From Rhodospirillaceae bacterium bin65 (GTDB lineage Bacteria; Pseudomonadota; Alphaproteobacteria; Bin65), in NCBI GenBank assembly GCA_002238725.1, contig MPMX01000042.1, forward strand, positions 1 through 39,900: 39,900 nucleotides of DNA, given 5' to 3'. Of this stretch, positions 22,778 to 30,062 are shown piece after piece. Numbering within the stretch: position 1 is the stretch's first letter; each line of letters opens with the position of its first letter. Below the pieces are notes generated by a model. It ran no database searches. It was not told the DNA's origin and saw nothing but the letters and a program-made list of their open reading frames with translations. Position numbers and translations under genes: made by a program.

Positions 22778-23635
22778 CTAGACCCAGTTCGCCTCGCGCA
22801 GCGCCCTAGCGTAGCGGCGGCTGACCGGCACTTCGGCGCCGTTCGCCAGGTGGGCTACGGTCCGGCCGGCGCGGCGCGAAACCTTCTTCAGGGCCGCGCG
22901 TGCGATCCAGTGCGAGCGGTGGACCTGCATCCCCTCCGTTCCGCCCAGCTCTTTCAGGGCGTCGCCGAAGCGCATCAGCACGAGATCCGACCCGCGGTCG
23001 GTGAAAATCTCGACATAGTGGTCGCGCATCTGGAGATGCAGCAGCCGGCCGCGTTGCGCCGCCGGCAGCCTTTCGAGGAGCGGCGGCGCGCTCGGGTCCG
23101 CGGCCGGCCGGTCCGGCGTTCCCGCTGCCGGCAGTTCCGAGAAAGGCGCGCCGCCGCCGTAGCGCATCGGCAGTTCGACTGTCCCCCAGACGATCAGGCC
23201 GATCACGAGATGGATGAGGGCGTTACCGAGGAACAATTCGCCCGTTCCCAGCGTTTCCGGCAACGCGCCGGAAAACAGGATTCCGAGCGCCGAAATCAGG
23301 AGCGTTCCCGGCACGGCGGCGGCGAGACTGCCGCCCAGAACGCAGGCGATGTCCGGGATGCGTCCGGACAGCCGCGCCACAGCCGGCAGGATGCAGGCCA
23401 GGGCGAACGACCAGTTGCCGGCCACCGCAATGACCCAATAGGCCATCCGCTCGCCCAACGGCATCCGGAGGTAGGTGCCGAACGGGCCGAGATAGCCGAG
23501 AAAAAATATTGCGGCGGCAAGCAGCGCCAGATGCCAGCGCAGGCGCCGCCAGACGAACCATTCGCGAAGCGTGAACGGCGTTTCCCGCACCGTTCGCGAA
23601 GTATCCGGGCCGTTTGCGTAGCCTCCGTTGGTCAT
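22778..23635 (-). CDS. Membrane-anchored LytTR-domain transcription regulator
   Basis: 285 residues. Four predicted membrane helices (about 35-55, 64-88, 95-124, 133-154) are followed by a Pro/Ala-rich linker and a C-terminal LytTR DNA-binding domain (about 186-285). The latter reads RLLHLQMRDHYVEIFTDRGSDLVLMRFGDALKEL, then VHRSHWIARAALKKV and NGAEVPVSRRYARALRE, the family's 'HRS..vn...i' and 'vPvSR.y...l' motifs. There is no receiver domain, so a signal is probably sensed directly in the membrane. The start ATG at 23635 is followed by a soluble basic segment. Divergent, with 60 bp between start codons, from the DUF2141/carotenoid oxygenase pair, its likely target. Confidence 0.87.
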   Translation of the reverse strand: MTNGGYANGPDTSRTVRETPFTLREWFVWRRLRWHLALLAAAIFFLGYLGPFGTYLRMPLGERMAYWVIAVAGNWSFALACILPAVARLSGRIPDIACVLGGSLAAAVPGTLLISALGILFSGALPETLGTGELFLGNALIHLVIGLIVWGTVELPMRYGGGAPFSELPAAGTPDRPAADPSAPPLLERLPAAQRGRLLHLQMRDHYVEIFTDRGSDLVLMRFGDALKELGGTEGMQVHRSHWIARAALKKVSRRAGRTVAHLANGAEVPVSRRYARALREANWV

Positions 23636-23695
23636 TGCCGTCCGCCGTGCTCCGTCTCGGGCGCAGCATACGCACTCAAAAGGGAGCACCCAACC

Positions 23696-24193
23696 ATGAA
23701 GCGCATTCCTCTTCTTCTCGCCGCAGGCGCGATTCTCTCGGGACTGCCGGTTCTGGCCGCGCCGGAGGCCGGCGGCGCGGCGCAGGCGGCCGAACTGACG
23801 GTTGCGGTAACCGGCGTCAATTCCGGTAAGGGCCGCGTCTACGTCGCCCTGCATCGCGCCGCCAACGGCGTGAAATTCCCCGATATGAAAGGCGCGGTCG
23901 CCGGCGCTTGGCGCAAGGCCAATAAGGGCGGGTTCTCCGTCACCTTCGCGGGCCTCGCGTCGGGCCGCTACGCCGTCAACGGCTTTCACGACGCCAACCG
24001 CAACGGCGATCTCGATACCAACCTCCTGGGCATTCCCACCGAAGGCTACGGCTTCGGCAACGGCGCGACCGGCCATTTCGGCCCGGCCAGCTTTGACGCG
24101 TCCTCGGTCGCCCTGAAAGAAGCAGCGACGATCCGGTTGCCGATCGGCTATGGCGGCTCCGCCGGATCGACGAGCCGGGAGAGCAACCGATGA
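23696..24193 (+). CDS. Exported DUF2141-family protein
   Basis: 165 residues with a signal peptide (MKRIPLLLAAGAILSGLPVLA). The mature part has the DUF2141 pattern: LTVAVTGVNSGKGRVYVALHRA, FAGLASGRYAVNGFHDANRNGDLDTNLLGIPTEGYGFGN. The acidic DANRNGDLD loop looks like a Ca2+-binding loop. DUF2141 proteins are beta-sandwich secreted proteins of unknown role, often placed beside carotenoid or fatty-acid modifying genes. AGGGAG lies 9 nt before ATG. The TGA overlaps the ATG of the carotenoid oxygenase gene by 4 bp, so the two are translated together and presumably work in the same compartment. Confidence 0.88.
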   Translation: MKRIPLLLAAGAILSGLPVLAAPEAGGAAQAAELTVAVTGVNSGKGRVYVALHRAANGVKFPDMKGAVAGAWRKANKGGFSVTFAGLASGRYAVNGFHDANRNGDLDTNLLGIPTEGYGFGNGATGHFGPASFDASSVALKEAATIRLPIGYGGSAGSTSRESNR

Positions 24194-25713
24194 CCGGCGA
24201 CAGAGTCCCGCGTCGGAGCTTTCTCGCAGCATCCGCGGCTTCGGGGCTTGCGGGCTTTGCGCCCTTCGCGCCGGCGCTCGCCGCGTCCGGCGGCGATTGG
24301 GGCGAGGCGTTCGCCACCGCCCTGAAGCGGAACCCGATGCTGCTCGGCTGGAAAACCCCGCCCGACCGGCTGGATACGGGGTCGCTCGCCGTTACCGGCG
24401 CATGGCCGGCCGGGCTGAAGGGCCGCTTCTTCCGCAACGGGCCGTCGATCCACGACCGGTTCGGCCGGCGCTACCGCCACTGGTTCGACGGCGACGGCAT
24501 GATTCAGGAATTCGCCATCGCCGACGGCCGCATCGCCCATCGCGGCCGGGTCGTCCGCACGCCGAAACTGGCGCGGGAGGATGCGGCAGGCAGGCGACTC
24601 TACAACGGATACGGCACCCACCTGCCGGACAGCGCGCCGGTCCGCGGGCCGGACGGCCTGAACGCCGCGAACATCTCCGTCCTGCATCATGGCGGGGAGC
24701 TGCTCGCGCTATGGGAAGGCGGCTCCGCCACCCGTCTCGAAGAAGCGACACTGGCGGCTTCGGGCTTCAAGAACTGGGGTCCGCAACTCAGCGGCGTCCC
24801 CTTCTCGGCCCATCCGAAGGTCGATCCGGACGGCACCCTGTGGAACATCGGCTGCAGCCTGCTGCCGCGGCCGGCGCTCGTCCTCTACCACATCGACCGC
24901 ACGGGCCGGCTGATCAAGGCCGGCCTGGTCGATGCCGGGCCGATGGGGCTGATCCACGACTTCGTCGTCACGCAGAAATCGCTGGTCATCCTGATCCAGC
25001 CTTTCCTGTTCGACCCGGCGCGGGCGGAACGGGTCAGCGTTCTCGACGCCCATGCCTGGAAGCCGCAGGCGGAAACCCGCGTCCTCGTGGTCGACAGGGC
25101 CGATTTCGGCAAACGCCGCTGGCACGCCCTGCCGGCCCATTTCGGCTTCCACTACGGCAACGCCTGGGAAGAGGCCGACGGCACGATCCGGCTCGATCAT
25201 TGCCTCGCCGGCGATCCCGGCATCCTGACCGAGACGCTGCGCTATGTGATGACGGGCGAGTTCCGGGCCTCGGCGCCGCTGCGCTATGCGCAGATCGTTC
25301 TGCCGCCCAAGGGCGACGGCCGGATCGCCGGCCGCGGCGAAGAGGCGGAATTCGCCAGGGTTGCGCCCGCCGTCGTCGGCCGGCGGCACCGCTATGTCTA
25401 CACGCTCGGCGCCCCGGACAATCCGGAGGGCTGGCATTTCCGCACCCTGGTCAAGCGCGACCTCGAACGCGGCGTGGCGGAAAGCTTCGATTTCGGGCCG
25501 GGCCGAATTCCGGAAGAGCATATTTTCGTCCCGAAGCCGGGCGGCCGCAGCGAGGACGACGGCTGGCTGATCGGAACGGTGCTGGACTGGAAGAAGGGGG
25601 TTAGCGGGCTATCGGTGTTCGACGCCCGCGCTGTCGCGGCCGGACCGGTTGCCCAGGCGTGGCTGCCCTATCCGCTGCCGCTCGGCTTCCACGGCGCCTT
25701 CGTTCCGGGTTAG
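24190..25713 (+). CDS. Carotenoid oxygenase family protein (CCD/RPE65-like), Tat-exported
   Basis: 507 residues. It cleaves a C=C bond in carotenoids, apocarotenoids or stilbene-like compounds with O2 and non-haem Fe(II). A twin-arginine signal (R8-R-S-F-L, then an Ala-rich core to about residue 32) marks it for folded export. The catalytic beta-propeller starts near LKGRFFRNGPS. The four iron-ligating histidines are H208 (FSAHPKVDP), H256 (LIHDFVVT), H321 (GFHYGNAWEE) and H501 (GFHGAF). All family hallmarks are intact, so it should be active. It follows the DUF2141 gene with an ATGA overlap and converges on the esterase gene: the two stops share the bases TTAG. Substrate unknown. Confidence 0.93.
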   Translation: MTGDRVPRRSFLAASAASGLAGFAPFAPALAASGGDWGEAFATALKRNPMLLGWKTPPDRLDTGSLAVTGAWPAGLKGRFFRNGPSIHDRFGRRYRHWFDGDGMIQEFAIADGRIAHRGRVVRTPKLAREDAAGRRLYNGYGTHLPDSAPVRGPDGLNAANISVLHHGGELLALWEGGSATRLEEATLAASGFKNWGPQLSGVPFSAHPKVDPDGTLWNIGCSLLPRPALVLYHIDRTGRLIKAGLVDAGPMGLIHDFVVTQKSLVILIQPFLFDPARAERVSVLDAHAWKPQAETRVLVVDRADFGKRRWHALPAHFGFHYGNAWEEADGTIRLDHCLAGDPGILTETLRYVMTGEFRASAPLRYAQIVLPPKGDGRIAGRGEEAEFARVAPAVVGRRHRYVYTLGAPDNPEGWHFRTLVKRDLERGVAESFDFGPGRIPEEHIFVPKPGGRSEDDGWLIGTVLDWKKGVSGLSVFDARAVAAGPVAQAWLPYPLPLGFHGAFVPG

Positions 25714-26651
25714 CCCGCGGGGTGCAGCCCGGCGCGCAGGTCGGCCGCAGCGTCGTCGAACGCCGCCTTCGCCGCATCGGCGATTCCGCCCATGTTGAAA
25801 TAGCCGTGGACCAGGCCGGCATAGTGCCGTTTGACGACCGGCACGCCGGCGGCCTCGAGCTTCTCTGCATAGGCGATGCCCTCGTCCTGCAGCGGGTCGA
25901 ATCCGGCGGTGTGGACAGCGGCGGGCGGCTGGCCGGCAAAATCCGCATTGTGCAGCGGCGACAGGCGGGGATCGTCGTCGTCGACATTGCGGATGTAGGC
26001 GTTCCTGAACCAGGTCATGTGCGCCTTTTCCAGCAGGTAGCCGTCTTCGAATGTCTTTCGGGACGGGAAGCTGCCGGTCATGTCGGTCGCCGGATAGATC
26101 AGCAGCTGGAAGCAGGGCATGGGCAGGCCGGCCTTGCGCGCCTCGTGGCACAGCACGGCGGACAGGTTCCCGCCGGCGCTGTCGCCGCCGATCGCAATCC
26201 GGGCCGGGTCGATACCGTAGTCCGCCGTCCTGGCCTGCAAGGTCTCCCACACGAACATCACATCCTCGACCGCGGCGGGAAACGGGTGTTCCGGCGCAAG
26301 CCGGTAATCGACCGACAGCACCCGGCAATCGGCCTGCGCCGCAAGCCCGCGGCAGGTCCGGTCGTAGGAATCGAGGCTGCCGATGGTCCAGCCGCCGCCG
26401 TGGAGCCAGACCAGCAGCGGATCGGCGTCTCCGGTTTGCCGCGGCGTGTAGAGGCGGGTGCGGACGAACCGGCTCTCCCGCCCGAGCGCGATCTCGACGG
26501 TCGAATCCATCGGCGCCGGATCGATATCCAGTTTCACCGACGCCTCTTCGTACTGGGCGCGGGCCGCCTCGGGCGACAGGGTATAGACCGGCGGATAGGA
26601 GGAGTTGGCGATGAGCTCCAGCACCCACTGGATCTGGGGATCGATGGTCAT
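25710..26651 (-). CDS. Alpha/beta hydrolase, hormone-sensitive-lipase family esterase
   Basis: 313 residues. The HSL/bHSL signature is H84-G-G-G-W (oxyanion hole); the nucleophile Ser158 sits in GGDSAGGN, with D252 in AGFDPLQDEG and H282 in LVHGYF completing the triad. A cap segment lies at residues 1-50. No signal peptide. Such enzymes hydrolyse short acyl or aryl esters or lactones. It overlaps the stop of the upstream aldolase gene by 4 bp (ATGA), so both are co-translated; a role in processing an ester or lactone in the neighbouring catabolic pathway is inferred. Confidence 0.92.
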   Translation of the reverse strand: MTIDPQIQWVLELIANSSYPPVYTLSPEAARAQYEEASVKLDIDPAPMDSTVEIALGRESRFVRTRLYTPRQTGDADPLLVWLHGGGWTIGSLDSYDRTCRGLAAQADCRVLSVDYRLAPEHPFPAAVEDVMFVWETLQARTADYGIDPARIAIGGDSAGGNLSAVLCHEARKAGLPMPCFQLLIYPATDMTGSFPSRKTFEDGYLLEKAHMTWFRNAYIRNVDDDDPRLSPLHNADFAGQPPAAVHTAGFDPLQDEGIAYAEKLEAAGVPVVKRHYAGLVHGYFNMGGIADAAKAAFDDAAADLRAGLHPAG

Positions 26652-27418
26652 GCGCGCACGCCGAACGACGCCCGCAGCGCCTCGGCGCCCTTCGCCAGCA
26701 GCAGCAGGTCGATGCCGACGGCGACGAAGGTGAAGCCCCAGTCGATGTAGCGCCGGGCCTCGTCCGGGTTGACGGTGAGGATGCCGGCCGGCTTGCCCGC
26801 GGCTTTCAGGCGCTCGACGGCGTCCCGGATCGCGGCCTGCACGTCCGGATGGCCCGGCTGGCCGACAACGCCGAGGGAGGCGGCGAGGTCTCCCGGCCCG
26901 ATGAAGACGCCGTCCACCCCCTCCACCGCCGCGATGGCCTCCAGTTCGCCGAGCGCCGGCCGGGTTTCGACCTGCACGAGGACGCAGAGTTCCTCATGGG
27001 CGCGCCGGGCATAGTCCTTGACCCGGCCGTAGCGCGCCGCCCGGCCGCTGCCGGTGACGCCGCGCACGCCGGCCGGCGGATAGCGGGTCGCGGCGACGGC
27101 CGCTGCCGCCTCTTCGGCATTCTGGACGTAGGGCAGCAGCAGGCTCTGGGCGCCGATATCCAGGATGCGCTTGATCAGGACGGTATCGTTCCAGGCCGGG
27201 CGGACGATGGCCGAGGCTTCGCTGCGGCCGAGCGCCTGCATCTGGGCCAGCAGGTCGGGCAGTTCGTTGGGCGAGTGCTCGGTGTCGAGCAGCAGCCAGT
27301 CATAGCCGCTGTCGCCGAGGATTTCCGCCCCGACCGTGCTGCCCAGCGTGCTCCAAAGCCCGATCTGCAGCCGGCCTTCGGCGATGGCATGCTTGAAACT
27401 GTTGCGGGGGAGGTCCAT
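26648..27418 (-). CDS. HpcH/HpaI-type class II aldolase
   Basis: 256 residues, metal-dependent pyruvate aldolase of the HpaI family. Seen: IGLWSTLGS, LLLDTEHSPN (catalytic His in the 'D.EH.pn' motif), AIVRPAWNDTVLIKRILDIGAQSLLLPYVQ (substrate-binding Arg), VQVETRPALGELEAI (metal-binding Glu), and VDGVFIGPGDLAASLG (metal-binding Asp). It splits 4-hydroxy-2-oxo acids to pyruvate and an aldehyde. First gene of a two-gene unit with the esterase. Its ribosome-binding site is poor, and a TTGACA lies just upstream such that a leaderless message is possible. Confidence 0.92.
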   Translation of the reverse strand: MDLPRNSFKHAIAEGRLQIGLWSTLGSTVGAEILGDSGYDWLLLDTEHSPNELPDLLAQMQALGRSEASAIVRPAWNDTVLIKRILDIGAQSLLLPYVQNAEEAAAAVAATRYPPAGVRGVTGSGRAARYGRVKDYARRAHEELCVLVQVETRPALGELEAIAAVEGVDGVFIGPGDLAASLGVVGQPGHPDVQAAIRDAVERLKAAGKPAGILTVNPDEARRYIDWGFTFVAVGIDLLLLAKGAEALRASFGVRA

Positions 27419-27427
27419 GGCCCGGAC

Positions 27428-27456
27428 GGCCTAGGCATCGTTCCGAACCTTGTCAA
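27428..27456 (-). promoter_or_regulatory. Candidate promoter of the aldolase-esterase unit
   Basis: On the minus strand TTGACA (27456-27451), a perfect -35, is followed after 17 bp by TAGGCC (27433-27428), a poor -10. Transcription would start about 3 nt before the ATG at 27418, implying a leaderless mRNA. Confidence 0.3.
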
Positions 27457-27503
27457 GGAAGGCTACCGGACCGAATCCCGAGTTCTTCTCCGACTATCGA
27501 AGT

Positions 27504-27609
27504 GTCACCCCGGCCGACCGGGGGGAGAGCCGGGGTCCAGAGTCGCCCGGCACGGCCTGTGTGCGTGGCCCTGGACCCCGGATCGTCGCTGCGCTCCGTC
27601 CGGGGTGGC
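27504..27609. repeat. Nested inverted repeat (REP-like element)
   Basis: Outer arms GTCACCCCGG (27504-27513) and CCGGGGTGGC (27600-27609) pair at 9 of 10 positions. Inner arms CCGGGGTCCAG (27530-27540) and CTGGACCCCGG (27571-27581) are perfect over 11 bp. It lies in the 282-bp gap between the quinone oxidoreductase and aldolase genes, which holds no gene. 'CCGGGGTCCAG...CTGGACCCCGG' elements are frequent in alphaproteobacterial genomes. It may end or stabilise the upstream transcript. Confidence 0.7.
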
Positions 27610-27700
27610 AAGGACGGGCTTTGAGCGGTGGAGCGAATTCGGGATGGGCGGCAGGTTCGATCAAGTCGCAGCCAGGATGCTTCCGGCCTGTCGCCGCTTC

Positions 27701-28714
27701 TTACGCCTCTGCCGGGTCGAGGACGATCTTGCCCGTGACCTTGCGGCCGGTGATGACGCCGAAGGCCTCGACGAAATCGGCCAGCGGGTAGCGCGCGGAA
27801 ATCACGGAATCGAGCTTGCCGGCCGCGAGGAGCGACAGCCAGGCGTTCACGCCCTTTTCCATCTCGGCGTAGACCATGTCGAACTGGATATCGAGCGGCG
27901 CGCCCATCACCGTGAGATTGTTGAACAGCAGGTAATTCGCCTTCGCCGCCGGAATCGTCCCGCCGGCAAAGCCGACGATCACCAGCTTGCCGGCAAAGCG
28001 CAGCACGCGCAGGCTGGCCTCGAACAGGCCGCCGCCGACCATCTCGATCACGGCATCGCAGCCCCGGCCTTCCGCAGCGCCCGTTGCGGCGGCGACCTGC
28101 GCCTTGAGATGGGCCTTGAGGGCGTCGACGTCCGCCGCGTTGGTGTCGATGGCCGCATCGGCGCCGCAGGCCCGCACGAAATCCGCCTTCTCCGCGCTGG
28201 ACACCGCAGCCAGCACCGTCGCGCCGCGCGCCTTGCACAGCTGGATCGCGGCCGAGCCGACGCCGCCGGCCGCGCCGGTGATCAGCACCGTATCGCCCGG
28301 CTGGACGCCGGCGCGCATGTCGATGGCGACCCAGGCGGTGTTGAACACGGTGATCATGGCGGCGGCGTCCTCGAAGGAGACGCCGTTCGGCAGCAGGAAG
28401 CAGCGCTCCTGCGGCGCGGGCACCAGCTGGCCGAAGGCGCCGGTGAAGACCTGCGCGACGACCCGGTCGCCCGGCTTGCAGCGCGTCACCCCGTCGCCGA
28501 CCGCCCGGACCATGCCGGCACAGTCGCGGCCGGGCACGAAGGGCCGCGGCGGGCGCTTCTGGTACCGGCCCTGGAGCATCAGGGCGTCCGGGAGGTTGAT
28601 CCCGATCGCCCGGTTCTCGATCAGCACCTCGCCGGGGCCGGGTTCGGGGTCCGGCAGGTCGGTAATTTCGTGACTTTCGACAGGACCGAACTCGTTGACC
28701 AGAACCGCGCGCAT
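27701..28714 (-). CDS. Zinc-free medium-chain quinone oxidoreductase (NADPH:quinone reductase family)
   Basis: 337 residues. GroES-like domain at the N terminus (EVLIENRAIGINLPDALMLQGRY, PFVPGRDCAGMVRAVGDGV); Rossmann domain with VLITGAAGGVGSAAIQLCKARGA for NADP(H), and YLLFNNLTVMGAPL. The Cys/His zinc ligands of alcohol dehydrogenases are missing, as in the QOR branch (quinone reductases, crotonyl-CoA reductase-like, acrylyl-CoA reductases). No catalytic motif specifies the acceptor. 8 bp downstream of the Mo-hydroxylase small subunit gene, so it is the last gene of that operon and probably reduces or oxidises an intermediate of the same pathway. Confidence 0.9.
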   Translation of the reverse strand: MRAVLVNEFGPVESHEITDLPDPEPGPGEVLIENRAIGINLPDALMLQGRYQKRPPRPFVPGRDCAGMVRAVGDGVTRCKPGDRVVAQVFTGAFGQLVPAPQERCFLLPNGVSFEDAAAMITVFNTAWVAIDMRAGVQPGDTVLITGAAGGVGSAAIQLCKARGATVLAAVSSAEKADFVRACGADAAIDTNAADVDALKAHLKAQVAAATGAAEGRGCDAVIEMVGGGLFEASLRVLRFAGKLVIVGFAGGTIPAAKANYLLFNNLTVMGAPLDIQFDMVYAEMEKGVNAWLSLLAAGKLDSVISARYPLADFVEAFGVITGRKVTGKIVLDPAEA

Positions 28715-28722
28715 TGTGCCTC

Positions 28723-29232
28723 TCAGTCTTGCTGGCGCCGTTCCCTGAGCGCCCTGGCGGCGTCCAGGCTGGCGTTGATGATTTCGTGATAGCCGGTGCA
28801 GCGGCAGATATTGCCGCTCAGGGCGATCTTGATCTCCTCGACCGTCGGGTCGGGGTTCCTCTCCAGATAGTCGCTCAGCGACATCAGGAAGCCCGGCGTG
28901 CAGAAACCGCATTGCAGGGCGAAATTCTCGTGGAACGCCCGCTGCAACGGGCCGAATGAGCCGTCCGCTTCGCTCAGGCCCTCGATGGTTTCGATCACGG
29001 CCCCGTCGGCCTGGACCGCCAGGGTCAGGCAGGCGCGCACCGCCTTGCTGTCGATGCGGACCGTGCAGGCGCCGCAGACGCCGTGCTCGCAGGCGACATG
29101 GGTGCCGGTCGCGCCGATCTCGTGGCGCAGGAAATCGGTCAGCAGCATCCGGGGCTCGGCAAAGCCCTCTTCCGGCATCCCGTTCAGGGTCAGGCGGACC
29201 GGATGGCGGCCGTTGCGGTCCAGCGTCTTCAT
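28723..29232 (-). CDS. Molybdenum hydroxylase small subunit, [2Fe-2S] (CoxS-like)
   Basis: 169 residues. Plant-type ferredoxin domain with C48-x4-C53-x2-C56 and C68 for the first cluster. The helical second [2Fe-2S] domain has C108-G-F-C111 and C143-R-C145-T-G-Y. All eight cysteines are present. It carries electrons from the molybdenum site to FAD in xanthine dehydrogenase/CO dehydrogenase-type enzymes. The start is the ATG that overlaps the medium-subunit stop as ATGA. Gene order L-M-S, all with 4-bp overlaps, implies stoichiometric translation. Confidence 0.95.
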   Translation of the reverse strand: MKTLDRNGRHPVRLTLNGMPEEGFAEPRMLLTDFLRHEIGATGTHVACEHGVCGACTVRIDSKAVRACLTLAVQADGAVIETIEGLSEADGSFGPLQRAFHENFALQCGFCTPGFLMSLSDYLERNPDPTVEEIKIALSGNICRCTGYHEIINASLDAARALRERRQQD

Positions 29233-30062
29233 GCGCCGGCTCCGACGGCGGCGGTCGCATCGATGGCCTGCTTGCCCAGATGGCGCACGAGCTGCCGTCG
29301 ATGGCGCGCCGTCGCGTGAATATCGTCGCCGCCGCCGAGCGCCCAGGCGAGGTCGTTGAGCGCATCGTCCACGGCGTCGCCGGGCAGGGCGCTCCAATGG
29401 CAGACTTCCGGCCGATCCGCCACGCCGCCTACGGCGAGGCTAACCGAGTCGCCGGCCCGGCGCGCCGCGACCGCCACGACGGCAAAATCGCCGTGGCGGT
29501 GCTGAAACTCCAGGAAGGCGAAGCGCTCTCCGTCCTGCGCTTTCGGCAGGCGCGTTCGGGCAACAAGTTCGTCCGGTTCCTTCGCCGTCGTCAGGACGCC
29601 CTGCTGAAATTCGTCCGCCGGAACCGTCCGCACGCCGCGTGCGCTGTGCAGTTCGACTTCGCCGCCGAGCAGGGCAAGGCAGAGCGGCAGTTCCGAGGAT
29701 GGATCGGCATGGCAGATCGATCCGCAGACCGTGCCGCGGTTGCGGGTCTGGAAATGGCCGACATGGGGCAGCGCCGCGGCGACGGCGGGAAGGGCCGTTT
29801 CGAGTTCCGGCCAGTCGGCCAGTTCGCCTTGGGTAATGGAGGCCCCGATGGTAACGGCATCGCCTTCGGCTTCGATGTGCGCCAGTTCCGGAAGGCCGCT
29901 GATGTCCACGAGAATTTCCGGCCGGACAAGCCGCATGTTGAGCATCGGCATCAGGGACTGGCCGCCGGCCAGCACGCGGGCCTCGTCGCCATGTTCGGCG
30001 AGTACTGCGACGGCTTCGTCAACGCTTTCGGCGCGCACATAGTCGAACGGCGCCGGCTTCAT
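29229..30062 (-). CDS. Molybdenum hydroxylase FAD-binding medium subunit (CoxM-like)
   Basis: 277 residues. VLAGGQSLMPMLNMR (residues 30-44) is the FAD pyrophosphate-binding loop and RNRGTVCGSICHADPSSELP (107-126) the second FAD-contacting motif. A C-terminal CO-dehydrogenase flavoprotein domain follows (about 170-277). It passes electrons from the [2Fe-2S] clusters to NAD+ or a quinone. Overlaps the large and small subunit genes by 4 bp each. Length and motifs are those of the family. Confidence 0.95.
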   Translation of the reverse strand: MKPAPFDYVRAESVDEAVAVLAEHGDEARVLAGGQSLMPMLNMRLVRPEILVDISGLPELAHIEAEGDAVTIGASITQGELADWPELETALPAVAAALPHVGHFQTRNRGTVCGSICHADPSSELPLCLALLGGEVELHSARGVRTVPADEFQQGVLTTAKEPDELVARTRLPKAQDGERFAFLEFQHRHGDFAVVAVAARRAGDSVSLAVGGVADRPEVCHWSALPGDAVDDALNDLAWALGGGDDIHATARHRRQLVRHLGKQAIDATAAVGAGA

